A DNA stretch of 26,009 bases from JAEUIG01 sp046349775 (GTDB lineage Bacteria; Planctomycetota; Planctomycetia; Planctomycetales; Planctomycetaceae): NCBI GenBank assembly GCA_046349775.1, contig JAXMBS010000076.1, forward strand, positions 1 through 26,009, written 5' to 3'. A program made the position numbers and the translations under genes. Below, piece by piece: positions 17,847 through 25,974 of the stretch; within the stretch, counting starts at the first letter, position 1; every line of letters starts with the position of its first letter. The notes under the pieces are model-generated. The model did not search any database. It had not been told where the DNA came from and saw only the letters and a list, made by a program, of their open reading frames with translations.

Positions 17847-19404
17847 GTGCGCCGATCGGCAGGTTCGAAGTTCCGGCGCGCAGTCCGGCCGCTGAATCCA
17901 TCCGGCAGGAACCGCTTCGAAGGACGAGTTCGCTTGCGTCGCACGGACACTGTCGAGATCGGCATTCGCGCCGCCGCAGGGATGCTGTGCCTGCTGGCGC
18001 TGCTGCTCTCTGGCTGCAATTCGGAGCAGCAGACGGCGCGACGCAGCGATGCGAACCCCATGCCGTATGGGTTCAAGGTGGAGCCTCGGTTTCTGAAGTC
18101 TGAGTTGCCGGAACTCCGGGTCGCGCTGCCGCAGATTGCCGACGCCGAATTGGTGGATGACGACGAACTTTGCATGACGTGCCATAAGACATACGTCGAA
18201 ACGTTTCAGCACAACGTGCATCGGGAGCAGAAATGTGAGCAGTGCCACGGACCGGCGAGCCGGCACCTCCAGACGCGCGGGCAGGACAAGACGGCCATCT
18301 TCAGCTTCAAGACTCTCGCCGTGGCCGAACGGTCCGAGATCTGCCTGAAATGTCATGAGCAGAATGTCTGCTCGCCGGGACTCGTCTGGCGCGTCGCCGC
18401 ACGCACACCACGGCGTCGGCTGCACCGGCTGTCACACGTCGCACTACAACGTTCCGGCCGGCACGCCGCCGACGCAGCTGGCCGACGCCGATGCGACCGA
18501 CAAACCGGAACATCAGTTGGCGTCGTTCCTGCAGGAGCAGCCGCCGCCGGACATGGCAACGCTGCGGGCAAAATCCGAACATATGGGGGCGCTGACACCC
18601 AGCATCTGTATTCGCTGTCACGCCAACGTGGCGCCGCAACAGAAGATCGCCAGCTCGCACCAGGTTTGCGGCGCCGTGGGCTTCAATTGTTCGTCGTGTC
18701 ACGATCCGCACGGCAAAGTCCTGCCGGAATCGCGAACCGATCTGTGCATGACGTGCCACAATCGCAATTCGCCGACCATGGCGTGGCATTCTTCAACGCA
18801 TGCGCGATATCAGGTGGCCTGTGCCGACTGCCACAACCCGCACCCGGCCGCCAATGTCCAGAAGTTCGTAAACATCCAGCACACAAACATCCAGCGGCCG
18901 CCGCGAACTCCGATGGCCGTGAATCAGCCGGCGGCCTGCTATCGGTGCCATCCCAATATTTACGCCCGGAACGCAATGTCGTCACACCATCCGATCAAGG
19001 AAGGGAAGATGCTGTGTTCGGATTGCCATGATTCACACGGACAGACAACCGGCAACCTGCTCGAACCCACTGTGAACCTGGTCTGCTACAAGTGCCACGC
19101 AGAGAAACAGGGCCCGTTCGTTTACGAACACCCGCCCGTGACTGAGAACTGCTCGATCTGCCATGAGCCCCACGGCAGCATCGCGAACTTTATGCTTCAT
19201 CAACCGACGACATTTCTGTGCCTGCGATGTCACACCGGACACCGCACGGGACCGTCGGGGCCAAACCATGCGCCGCTGCTCGGTGATGTCGGCACTGATC
19301 CGGCATTGCAACGGGCCTTTTACAGCGATTGCTCCCAGTGCCACAGCCAGATTCATGGCAGCGATTTGCCGTCGCCGCACCGGGATAACGTCTTCTTCCG
19401 GTAG
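17847..19404 (+). CDS. 14-heme MtrA/DmsE-like cytochrome c lipoprotein, one frameshift
   Basis: The start is a GTG with GAGGA 6 bases upstream; a TTG at 17934 with AGGA would give a shorter leader. The leader ends in LLLSGC, a lipoprotein box, so the mature protein is probably lipid-anchored. Fourteen CxxCH motifs follow: three before a frameshift at the GG of 18388-18389 and eleven after it. Adding two Gs there restores WGASPHA before CTGCH, the W-x-S-x-HA spacing typical of DmsE/MtrA cytochromes. The C-terminus CSQCHSQIHGSDLPSP is also a DmsE/MtrA hallmark. MtrA has ten haems, so this is an enlarged form of about 519 residues. In such systems MtrA sits inside a barrel porin and carries electrons through the outer membrane. 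The barrel gene follows directly. Confidence 0.85.
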
Positions 19405-19564
19405 GAATTCAGGGGCAGTCAGACGATTCGGGCGGAATCAGATTACTGACGACATCATCGCAGGCCCGCGGCTTGCATGAACGTTGGGGGGGAACGCTGT
19501 CGCCGATGGGCTCCGTGCCACGCGTCGGTGAATGGTGTCACGGGGACGATCGGGATCTTGGGGT

Positions 19565-22060
19565 ATGATTCGGTGCATCATCATTGTCGCCGCGATTGGC
19601 CAGGCAACCGCACTGTACGCTGGCGACGTGAACGTCGCGCCGCAGGAGCGCAGCGATAAAGTTCTGCGACCGGTCGACCTCGAAGTCTTCCAGCAATCGG
19701 CCGGCGGGATGGCCGCAAGCGGCACAAACTGGATGGAACCTGGCGCCATTGTCCGGGCTTCCACAGTTGTTGCTGCAGATGGAGATCCCGAGCACGTGGC
19801 GATCGCGGGTGACGGGCTGGAACTATTCGAGAATGGTGTGGACCAGCCGCAGTCAGACCCGGGATCGGGAGAAACTCCTCCTGAGGATGCCGGTACTGGC
19901 GAAACACCGAGGCCGCCGGATCAGGTCTTCAACTCCAATACGGCAGCGGCTCAGGATTTTCACCGCGTCTACGGTTGCTCAGGGGGAATTCCCTATCTCG
20001 GCCCTCCGCGTTTTCGCGAGACTGGTGTCGGGACGACCAACACGTGGCTGGCAAATCCCTGCGAAGGAGCACACGGAAACTACTATCAGTCCGGTGACGG
20101 TTCCTGGCTGGGGAATGACAAGATTTGCGACGCGTCCGGCGCATTCAATGATCCGTACAGCACGGCCTTCCGGTTCGGCTGGTGGGGCGTCGCCAGAACA
20201 GGATCGCCGGCGAAGATCGGAATGTACCAGAACCTGGCGTCCTCGCCGTTCTGGGACATCGATGCGGTCCGCAGCAATGGGCGACAGACGCTCGACTTCT
20301 GGATGTCCGGCCTCGGTCAGGATACGTATGCATCGCAAGTAAACTTTTATGCCGGGCCTGGTTTGATCGTGAAACTCCGGCTCCAGGATTACATCCACAA
20401 CCTGGGGCACGAGCCTCTGTACGGCAAATCGATCACGGATCCGCCGCTGCTGCCGGCCGACAACGTGATCACGCAGGACCTCAACGTCGGTCAGGACTAC
20501 GCCATCCGCGTGCAGCAGCTTGACACGCGCTTCCAGGGAAGGATCAATCAGAATCTCAAGTGGCGGGTCAACGTCTGGTTACAGCGCAAGTTCGGTGATC
20601 GACAGGCCAATGCCACGGCGCACTGCTTCGACGTCAACGCACCGGCGTCGCCGCCGGCAAACAACGTCTGCCATGTTCTCAGTCAGCGACAGTCCATCGA
20701 CTGGCAGACATTCCAGATTCAGCCGACCATCGAGGCCAACCTCGGTCTCCTGAATGTGGAAGTCTCTCACATGTTGCGGGCCTTTGGGGCGAATGACCAG
20801 GTTGTCGACCGCCAGTACACGCGGTTCGCGCCGTTCGCCGGTCCCGGTAACACGCTCGGGCCCCCGTGGATGTATGCCTTCGTCCCGGACAACGTTACGA
20901 ATATCGAGCGGGCGAAGCTGAGCATGAATTGGGACGCGGCCAACCAGATGTACGGCAACTTCTACTACGGTTACTCCGAGGACCAGTTCCGTGAGACGAC
21001 CCGGCAGTACTCGGGACTCGACGTCCGCTACACCAATCGCTCGTTCGATCGGCTGACCACGACGACGTACGTCAACGTCAATGCGGACAACAACTCCAAT
21101 GCACCCTTTCTGATTGCCGGAGAAACGTCGCTGGCAAACCTGAAGCATCCCGTCGACCACACGTGGACCAAGGCTGGCATCAAGTGGAACTGGCAGCCGA
21201 TCGAAGAACTCAAGGATCGGCTCTCGATTGCCAGCGGCTATGAGTATTTCCAGACCGATCGCAACTACGCCCGGTACAACACAACGCTCGGGCCGTTCAG
21301 CCAGCCCGACACCAGCAGCAACATGATCGAGTTCAGCCCGCAGATGCGCTGGACGCGCGCCCTGTATACGTTCTTGCGCTATAAGGGATACTTTGTGAAC
21401 GACCCGCTCGTCGGCGTTCGCGAGGCCAACGGGCGCTTCAACACCAACCTGCCGACGCAGGAGCACCGCGTAGAAATCGGGGGGCAGTGGAACCCGTCGG
21501 CAAACTTCATGACCACCGCGCAGATTGGCATCGTCGATCGTTGGAACAACTCCAGTTATGCCGATTTCAGCGAAACCAGCTATCCGTTCTCCTGGACGCT
21601 CTGGTACGCCCTGACCGACAAACTCTCTCTCTCCGGCGGCTACGGGTATTACTCGAACTGGATCGCTCAGGACATTACGCTCGGCTATCGCTTCAACGCA
21701 TTTCCCGATCAGACCGAGACCACGCGCTGGAACTATGGCGGCAACAACCACGTGGCCAACGTCAACCTCGCCTACGCCGTGTCGCCGACCGTGCGCTACG
21801 TCGCCGGCTACGAGTTCAACAGCGGCAATGCCGCGTTTAATGTGCCTGCCTCGCCGGCCGGTGCGAACTGGTCGCAACTCCCATCGTTCTCGGATGTGAG
21901 CGTCCAGCAGCACCGCGTGACCGCTGGTGGTGACTGGCAACCCTACGAGAATACGACCCTTTACGTGCGCTACATCTACTTCAACTTCGACGACCTTGCT
22001 TCCGGCGTTCAGACCGGGACAGCGCACATGGCGCTCGCAGGCGGCGGACTGGTGTACTGA
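19565..22060 (+). CDS. Outer-membrane beta-barrel porin, MtrB/PioB-like
   Basis: I use the ATG at 19565, which gives a signal peptide (IRCIIIVAAIGQATALYAG); the frame extends to 19532 but adds only a basic leader. After a Pro/Asp-rich linker the protein is a long series of amphipathic strands rich in Tyr, Trp and Asn with alternating polarity, such as DKLSLSGGYGYYSNW and TTLYVRYIYFNFDD. It ends in LVY, an aromatic C-terminus as barrel proteins need for assembly. The size (831 residues) suits a barrel of 20 or more strands. MtrB/PioB is suggested by the strand pattern and above all by the MtrA-like gene 160 bases upstream. It would sheathe that cytochrome. Four Cys lie in the N-terminal third and its loops (YGCSG, NPCEG, KICDA, AHCFD, with a fifth in NVCHV), but the N-terminal CxxC of some MtrB proteins is absent. 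Another kind of large porin is possible. Confidence 0.68.
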   Translation: MIRCIIIVAAIGQATALYAGDVNVAPQERSDKVLRPVDLEVFQQSAGGMAASGTNWMEPGAIVRASTVVAADGDPEHVAIAGDGLELFENGVDQPQSDPGSGETPPEDAGTGETPRPPDQVFNSNTAAAQDFHRVYGCSGGIPYLGPPRFRETGVGTTNTWLANPCEGAHGNYYQSGDGSWLGNDKICDASGAFNDPYSTAFRFGWWGVARTGSPAKIGMYQNLASSPFWDIDAVRSNGRQTLDFWMSGLGQDTYASQVNFYAGPGLIVKLRLQDYIHNLGHEPLYGKSITDPPLLPADNVITQDLNVGQDYAIRVQQLDTRFQGRINQNLKWRVNVWLQRKFGDRQANATAHCFDVNAPASPPANNVCHVLSQRQSIDWQTFQIQPTIEANLGLLNVEVSHMLRAFGANDQVVDRQYTRFAPFAGPGNTLGPPWMYAFVPDNVTNIERAKLSMNWDAANQMYGNFYYGYSEDQFRETTRQYSGLDVRYTNRSFDRLTTTTYVNVNADNNSNAPFLIAGETSLANLKHPVDHTWTKAGIKWNWQPIEELKDRLSIASGYEYFQTDRNYARYNTTLGPFSQPDTSSNMIEFSPQMRWTRALYTFLRYKGYFVNDPLVGVREANGRFNTNLPTQEHRVEIGGQWNPSANFMTTAQIGIVDRWNNSSYADFSETSYPFSWTLWYALTDKLSLSGGYGYYSNWIAQDITLGYRFNAFPDQTETTRWNYGGNNHVANVNLAYAVSPTVRYVAGYEFNSGNAAFNVPASPAGANWSQLPSFSDVSVQQHRVTAGGDWQPYENTTLYVRYIYFNFDDLASGVQTGTAHMALAGGGLVY

Positions 22061-22113
22061 GCCTCACCCGCAGCAGCGCGGCGTTTGTTTCGCAACTCCG
22101 GGCTTCGGCTTCC

Positions 22114-22142
22114 AGCTTGCCGCCAACAGCTGGCGGGCAGCT
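22114..22142. terminator. Possible bidirectional terminator hairpin
   Basis: An inverted repeat (22114-22124 with 22132-22142, 9 of 11 pairs, 7-base loop) lies in the 90-base gap between the converging barrel and NapC-like genes. There is no clear T run, so this is a weak call. Confidence 0.35.
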
Positions 22143-22150
22143 CAGCCGCT

Positions 22151-24067
22151 TCAGTTGTCGCCGGGAGCAGCGGCGTTGCGATCGGCGGCAGGATCGCTGT
22201 TCGAGTCGCCCGCCGCAGGGTCGGCCGGATCAGGATTCTTCGCGGCCGGATCAGCGGCGTCCCCCTTGGGGGCGGCGGCATCTGCGTCGCCGGGTTGCGG
22301 CGCGTTCGCCGGAGGTTCCGCGGCACGCTTGGCCTCTTCAATCAGAGCCTGCGCCTGCTGCGCGCGCTGCGTCACCGAGTCCAGGACTTCGATCGCGTAC
22401 GTTACGTTGTGTACGCCGTTGCCCCGCTTCACCAGCTGCAGATCGGCCTTGGCATCGGACAGCAGCGCTGTGGCCTGCGTTCGTACGCCTTCTGGCAGAC
22501 CGGCGCTGCCTTCGAGGAGCGCCTGGGCGGCCTCCACTGCCTGGTCCGCGTCCCCCTGGACCACTTCCAGTCCAAGCTTCCACTGCTCGAACTTGTCCGC
22601 ATGCTGGTCGCCATGACAGGCGATGCATCCGCTTTGAGTCGCTTTGACGACTTCTCCGCCGTGATCGTCCTTCAGCGTGTCGGAGTGGCATCCCAGGCAG
22701 TTCGTGCGGGCGCCGAACATCAGGTTGGCATCCCCCTCGGCCACGCCTTTGGCGCCTCGCCCCCGCAGCAGCGCCAGTTGCTCCTGGTGATGATGGGGAT
22801 GACATTGCGCACACGAGGACATCACAGACGCGAGGAACTCCGGCTCCCCGCCGTCCACGTCTTTGATCAGCTCATGCTGGATCTCGGAGTGACAGTCCAG
22901 GCACTTGGCGCGCTGCTGCGGCACGTGCGCCTGGTGGTACTGCGCCACCTGGTCGACCGTGAATGGTTCCCGCCAGTCGGCGAAGAACCGCTCCTGGTCG
23001 TGGCAGCGCTCACAGTCGCGCCGCGTCACCTGCGCATCTTTGCTCGCAACGTCCGCATGGCACGAAATGCAATTCACGTTCCGCTCCAGAATCGCCTTAT
23101 GATTCATGCGGACCGTCTGCCGCGTCAGTCCCGGTGTATTCAGTTGTTCCCCTTCGCGGGCTGTCAGTTCCTGGTGGACGATGATCTCGCCTTGGGGCAG
23201 TTGCGTGTGGCACAGCAAGCAGTCATTCGTGCCGACGTTAAAGCCTTCGTTGTTGAAGTGGCATGTGTAACACGTCGTCTTCGCCACCGAGAAGTGGTGC
23301 GCCGGCGACGGGTGACCATCCATCGAAATCTTTGCGCCGTACGAATGACAATTGGTGCACTGGATCTCCGCCAGCTGCGCCACACGCACGCCGCGATGGC
23401 TCAATTCCGACAGCCGCTGCAGGTCCGCCTGCCCCACCGGGGCGGCCCCCCTGGCGGCGATTTTGGCCATTCGGTCCATCCGGTCCGCATACGGCCCCGC
23501 TTCGCGTGCCGCTGACTGCAGCTCTCCCGCAATTTCCTCACCCGCTGCAGCGACAATCTGCGCCCGGACCGCCGCGATCTCCTGCTCAATGTTCTGCAGC
23601 TGCTTCAGATCCACCTGCAGATGGCTCGCATGTGTGAACTGCACGGTCCCGACGGCGATGTCCTGATCCATGAACTTCTGATCGCCGTGGCAATTGGACG
23701 TCAGGCAACTGTCGTTGCTGACGTGCGCCCGCGGACGCGTCGCTCCGTAGCGGCCGCTGACATAGCTCGCTACCTGGCTCAAGCCCCGGAGTTTCGCGTT
23801 GATCGTCGTTCGCTCGCCCGGCGCGTAGTGACACTCCACGCAGGCGATGGCCATCTTTCCGCCGTGCAGATCGGCCTGCCACGACTCGTAGTACGGATCC
23901 ATGATGTGGCAGGATCCGCAGAATTCCGGTTTTGCAGTTTCGTGCTCCGCGACGCCCAGCAACGCGGCGCTGCCGACGATCAGCGCCAGGAGGCTCAGCG
24001 CCAGACGCTTGATCCAGCGCCGCCGAGGAGCCAGAGGTGCAGCGGGCGACGGTTGAGTTGAGGACAT
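22151..24067 (-). CDS. 12-heme NapC/NirT-type membrane cytochrome c
   Basis: The first ATG is at 24067; the frame reaches a TTG at 24118. Residues 18-40 form a membrane anchor preceded by PRRRWIKR. The next part (FCGSCHIMDPYYESW, CVECH with YAPGER) resembles the NapC/NirT quinol-oxidising domain. I count twelve haem motifs: eleven CxxCH plus one CLTSNCH (121-127), a CX4CH form. Between residues about 145 and 235 is a haem-free helical insert. The C-terminal region has a helical stretch with VHNVTYAIEVLD, like the end of pentahaem/octahaem nitrite-reductase-type cytochromes, then an Ala/Asp/Pro-rich tail. The likely role is to take electrons from quinol, or give them, at the inner membrane. 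It is downstream of the c554-like gene on the same strand and converges on the porin pair. The frame is intact over about 638 residues. Confidence 0.85.
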   Translation of the reverse strand: MSSTQPSPAAPLAPRRRWIKRLALSLLALIVGSAALLGVAEHETAKPEFCGSCHIMDPYYESWQADLHGGKMAIACVECHYAPGERTTINAKLRGLSQVASYVSGRYGATRPRAHVSNDSCLTSNCHGDQKFMDQDIAVGTVQFTHASHLQVDLKQLQNIEQEIAAVRAQIVAAAGEEIAGELQSAAREAGPYADRMDRMAKIAARGAAPVGQADLQRLSELSHRGVRVAQLAEIQCTNCHSYGAKISMDGHPSPAHHFSVAKTTCYTCHFNNEGFNVGTNDCLLCHTQLPQGEIIVHQELTAREGEQLNTPGLTRQTVRMNHKAILERNVNCISCHADVASKDAQVTRRDCERCHDQERFFADWREPFTVDQVAQYHQAHVPQQRAKCLDCHSEIQHELIKDVDGGEPEFLASVMSSCAQCHPHHHQEQLALLRGRGAKGVAEGDANLMFGARTNCLGCHSDTLKDDHGGEVVKATQSGCIACHGDQHADKFEQWKLGLEVVQGDADQAVEAAQALLEGSAGLPEGVRTQATALLSDAKADLQLVKRGNGVHNVTYAIEVLDSVTQRAQQAQALIEEAKRAAEPPANAPQPGDADAAAPKGDAADPAAKNPDPADPAAGDSNSDPAADRNAAAPGDN

Positions 24068-24145
24068 CCGTGACACTCGCAATGTGGATCGTGCAATCCT
24101 GAAAGATGCCGAGCGCAAGCGGACGCCAATTGGCGGTCGGCTGAC

Positions 24146-24704
24146 CTAGTTCTTCTTCTGGAGTTCCTTGGGAGTCACGCTGTCGTGATGCCCCTGCACC
24201 ATGTGGCACGTCACACAGACGTTCTTGGGCAACATTTTCCAGATCGAGTCTCGGCAGACTTTTTCCTGCTCGGGAGTCGGCTTTTGATTCGCGAATGGCT
24301 TCGAAATCTCGGCATGCTTGCTGCCCGGACCGTGGCAGTCTTCGCAGCCCGTCCCCTTCAAATCATTGTCGGCCGCGGTCTTGAACCCTCCGGGTTTGCC
24401 GAATCCGGTCGTGTGGCACTTCAGGCATTTCTCATCGGCCTGGTACTTCGCCGGGAGCAGGTCGAAGCTCTTCGCATGCCCGGTCTTTCGCCATTTCATG
24501 TATTGATCGAAATGGCAGCACTCACCTTCTTCGTGCCGATGTATTCCTGGTCGGCCGGCGGAGCCGCTCGGCTGCTTCAGGTGTCGTGGCGGAAGTTTCA
24601 TCCGCGACGAGATGTGGCGAATCCGCCGGCCGCAGCGAAAACGCCAATCCGATGACCAGTACAACCAGCGACGGAGTCCAGCGTGATTTGATCAGTGCCT
24701 TCAT
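24146..24704 (-). CDS. Periplasmic tetraheme cytochrome, c554-like, two frameshifts
   Basis: The ATG at 24704 has GGAG 8 bases upstream and a signal peptide (KALIKSRW then VVLVIGLAFSL). The frame must change near 24564 (one G to add) and between 24525 and 24526 (one base to add, T fits). The mended reading gives EYIGTKK, then the haem motif CECCH, then FDQYMKWRKTGHAKSF. Further motifs are CLKCH, CEDCH and CVTCH, four haems in about 186 residues. The order of a Y-x-G-x-K-x-C start, a W-x-x-TGHA block and later haems matches small cytochromes related to c554. It probably shuttles electrons in the periplasm between the NapC-type protein and the outer-membrane pair. It leads an operon with the 12-heme gene, which starts about 78 bases after its stop. 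Confidence 0.78.
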
Positions 24705-24739
24705 TGAGCCAACTCCGTGAGATGATTTGAAAGTGACTT

Positions 24740-24769
24740 CTTATACGACGGCAATTGATTGCCTCGCAA
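24740..24769 (-). promoter_or_regulatory. Candidate promoter with an operator-like palindrome in its spacer
   Basis: On the minus strand TTGCGA (24764-24769) and TATAAG (24740-24745) are 18 bases apart, about 35 bases before the c554-like start. The spacer contains a perfect 14-base inverted repeat, GGCAATTGATTGCC (24750-24763). A regulator bound there would sit between the two boxes. Promoter boxes are approximate; the palindrome is certain. Confidence 0.42.
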
Positions 24770-24899
24770 GCGTGCGGATTTGCACACATTCGCCGGCATA
24801 CCGAACGGGTCAGAAAGCGAAATTGATTTGAGCGCATGCCCGCAAGAGGATCACCACTGCGTCGCAACCTTGCCCCCCGAGTCTGACCCGCATGGGATG

Positions 24900-25010
24900 C
24901 CAGAGACAAAGGGCTTTAGAGGGGCCCCCGTTTGAAGTAATCACGAACTCGAACGGCGTCCGATCCCCCAGGGCGCCGTGGGGCTGTCGCAGAACAATCG
25001 CGTCACCCGG
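24900..25010 (-). mobile_element. IS3-family transposase C-terminal scrap
   Basis: One minus-strand frame reads RQPHGALGDRTPFEF at 24945-24989. This matches the RPHxxLGxxTPxEF end of IS3-family transposases (OrfB, the integrase-core part). The upstream part does not continue into the expected WRxDYN block, so only a fragment survives. The rest of the 24770-25150 gap shows no gene that I can support. Confidence 0.6.
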
Positions 25011-25163
25011 GCGCTGAGCACAAAACTGCACCAGACACACAAGCGGATCGAGCAGACTGGCCGGCCTGCCTGAGTGTTCAAGGACTTGACACGGATTCGC
25101 TGGTCGACTCAGCGGCGGGTCAATAGCACAATCAAACAACCGTTATCTGTTGAAGGGAAATGA

Positions 25164-25381
25164 ATGGACAAGAATTCTCTCCTGGTTCGTGTTCGTCCAA
25201 TGTCTGGGCGGTTACGATTGTCCTTAACTTTATGGGTGGATTCGGCGGCGCGTACAACGGCATGCTGCCCGGATGCGACGCCGTGACTGGTTTCCACATT
25301 CGCCGCTACTTCAGCACCGTCCTCGGTGCAATCGGCGTCATGGTCGTCGTTCGGCTGGCGACCGGACGAAAAGGAATGTGA
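25164..25381 (+). CDS. Small membrane protein, perhaps GlsB/YeaQ-like, possibly with one frameshift
   Basis: The frame ending at 25381 encodes two hydrophobic segments (VWAVTIVLNFMGGFGG and FSTVLGAIGVMVVVRLATG) with an LPGxDA turn between them, a layout like the small GlsB/YeaQ stress membrane proteins. An uninterrupted start exists at 25160 but is too close to the AAGGG at 25153-25157. An ATG at 25164 has better spacing and starts MDKNSLLVRVRP in another frame, which joins the hydrophobic part if one base is missing near 25200. Family assignment is weak. It lies 42 bases before the lipoprotein gene. Confidence 0.42.
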
Positions 25382-25423
25382 CCGCTGCTTCACGATTCAC
25401 GCAATTGATCAGGAGCGAGAGAC

Positions 25424-25969
25424 ATGCGACAGCATCGCATCGCAGGGCTGAGCGCCTTTTGGTTGACAGCGGCGCTGCTACCAGCCGGCTGCAATGAAGC
25501 GACGTCGAAGGCGCAGCAGCAGACTCAGCAACAGCCAACGACTATCGTCGAGAAGGAATCACAATCGCCCGGCACCGAGGAGGAAGGACAGCGGCCTGTC
25601 GCCGCGGACTCCGCTGAGAGCGGCAAGTTCGATCCGTTCTTCCCCAAACCAGAAGACGGGTACGCGATTGTTCTCCAACCGGAGAATCCGGGCTACGCGC
25701 AGGCGAGCCTGCAGGGGGAGGGCGACAAGGAACTGGCGGTGTTTTCGATCTTTGACACGGAGAATAATCCGGTTGTTTCGGCCAGGTTTGAGCGTTCGGA
25801 CGCGAAGTTTGGCGATTATCCCGTCCTCTCAGAAGACGGCAGTTTATCGGCGCTGATTTCCAAGCGATACCACGTGCAGGTGCGATCCGTCGCCACGGAT
25901 TTCGGAGAAGCCGAACTCCAGGCATGGCTCGAGAAGTTCGATCTCGCCGGCATCGCCAAAATGGAGTGA
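25424..25969 (+). CDS. Small lipoprotein of unknown function
   Basis: GGAGCGAGAG ends 2 bases before the ATG at 25424, with GGAG itself about 9 bases away. The signal peptide ends in LLPAGC (Cys23), an approximate lipobox, so the protein is probably lipid-anchored. Residues 25-60 are Gln/Glu/Thr/Ser-rich and look disordered. The rest (about residues 68-181) is a mixed alpha/beta region with no Cys and no motif I recognise. The frame is complete over 181 residues. I do not know its function. Confidence 0.72.
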   Translation: MRQHRIAGLSAFWLTAALLPAGCNEATSKAQQQTQQQPTTIVEKESQSPGTEEEGQRPVAADSAESGKFDPFFPKPEDGYAIVLQPENPGYAQASLQGEGDKELAVFSIFDTENNPVVSARFERSDAKFGDYPVLSEDGSLSALISKRYHVQVRSVATDFGEAELQAWLEKFDLAGIAKME

Positions 25970-25974
25970 CTCCC

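Noticed and set aside
18380..18395. Programmed frameshifting in the 14-heme cytochrome
   Set aside because: There is no slippery heptamer or downstream structure that I can see, and two missing Gs restore the exact family spacing.
20579..22027. A 482-residue open frame antisense to the barrel gene
   Set aside because: High GC keeps antisense frames open. It lacks a signal, domain or ribosome site, and the sense strand is a clear barrel protein.
22085..23515. A 476-residue plus-strand frame across the 12-heme cytochrome
   Set aside because: The opposite strand encodes regular CxxCH motifs; this frame is their shadow and has no recognisable features.
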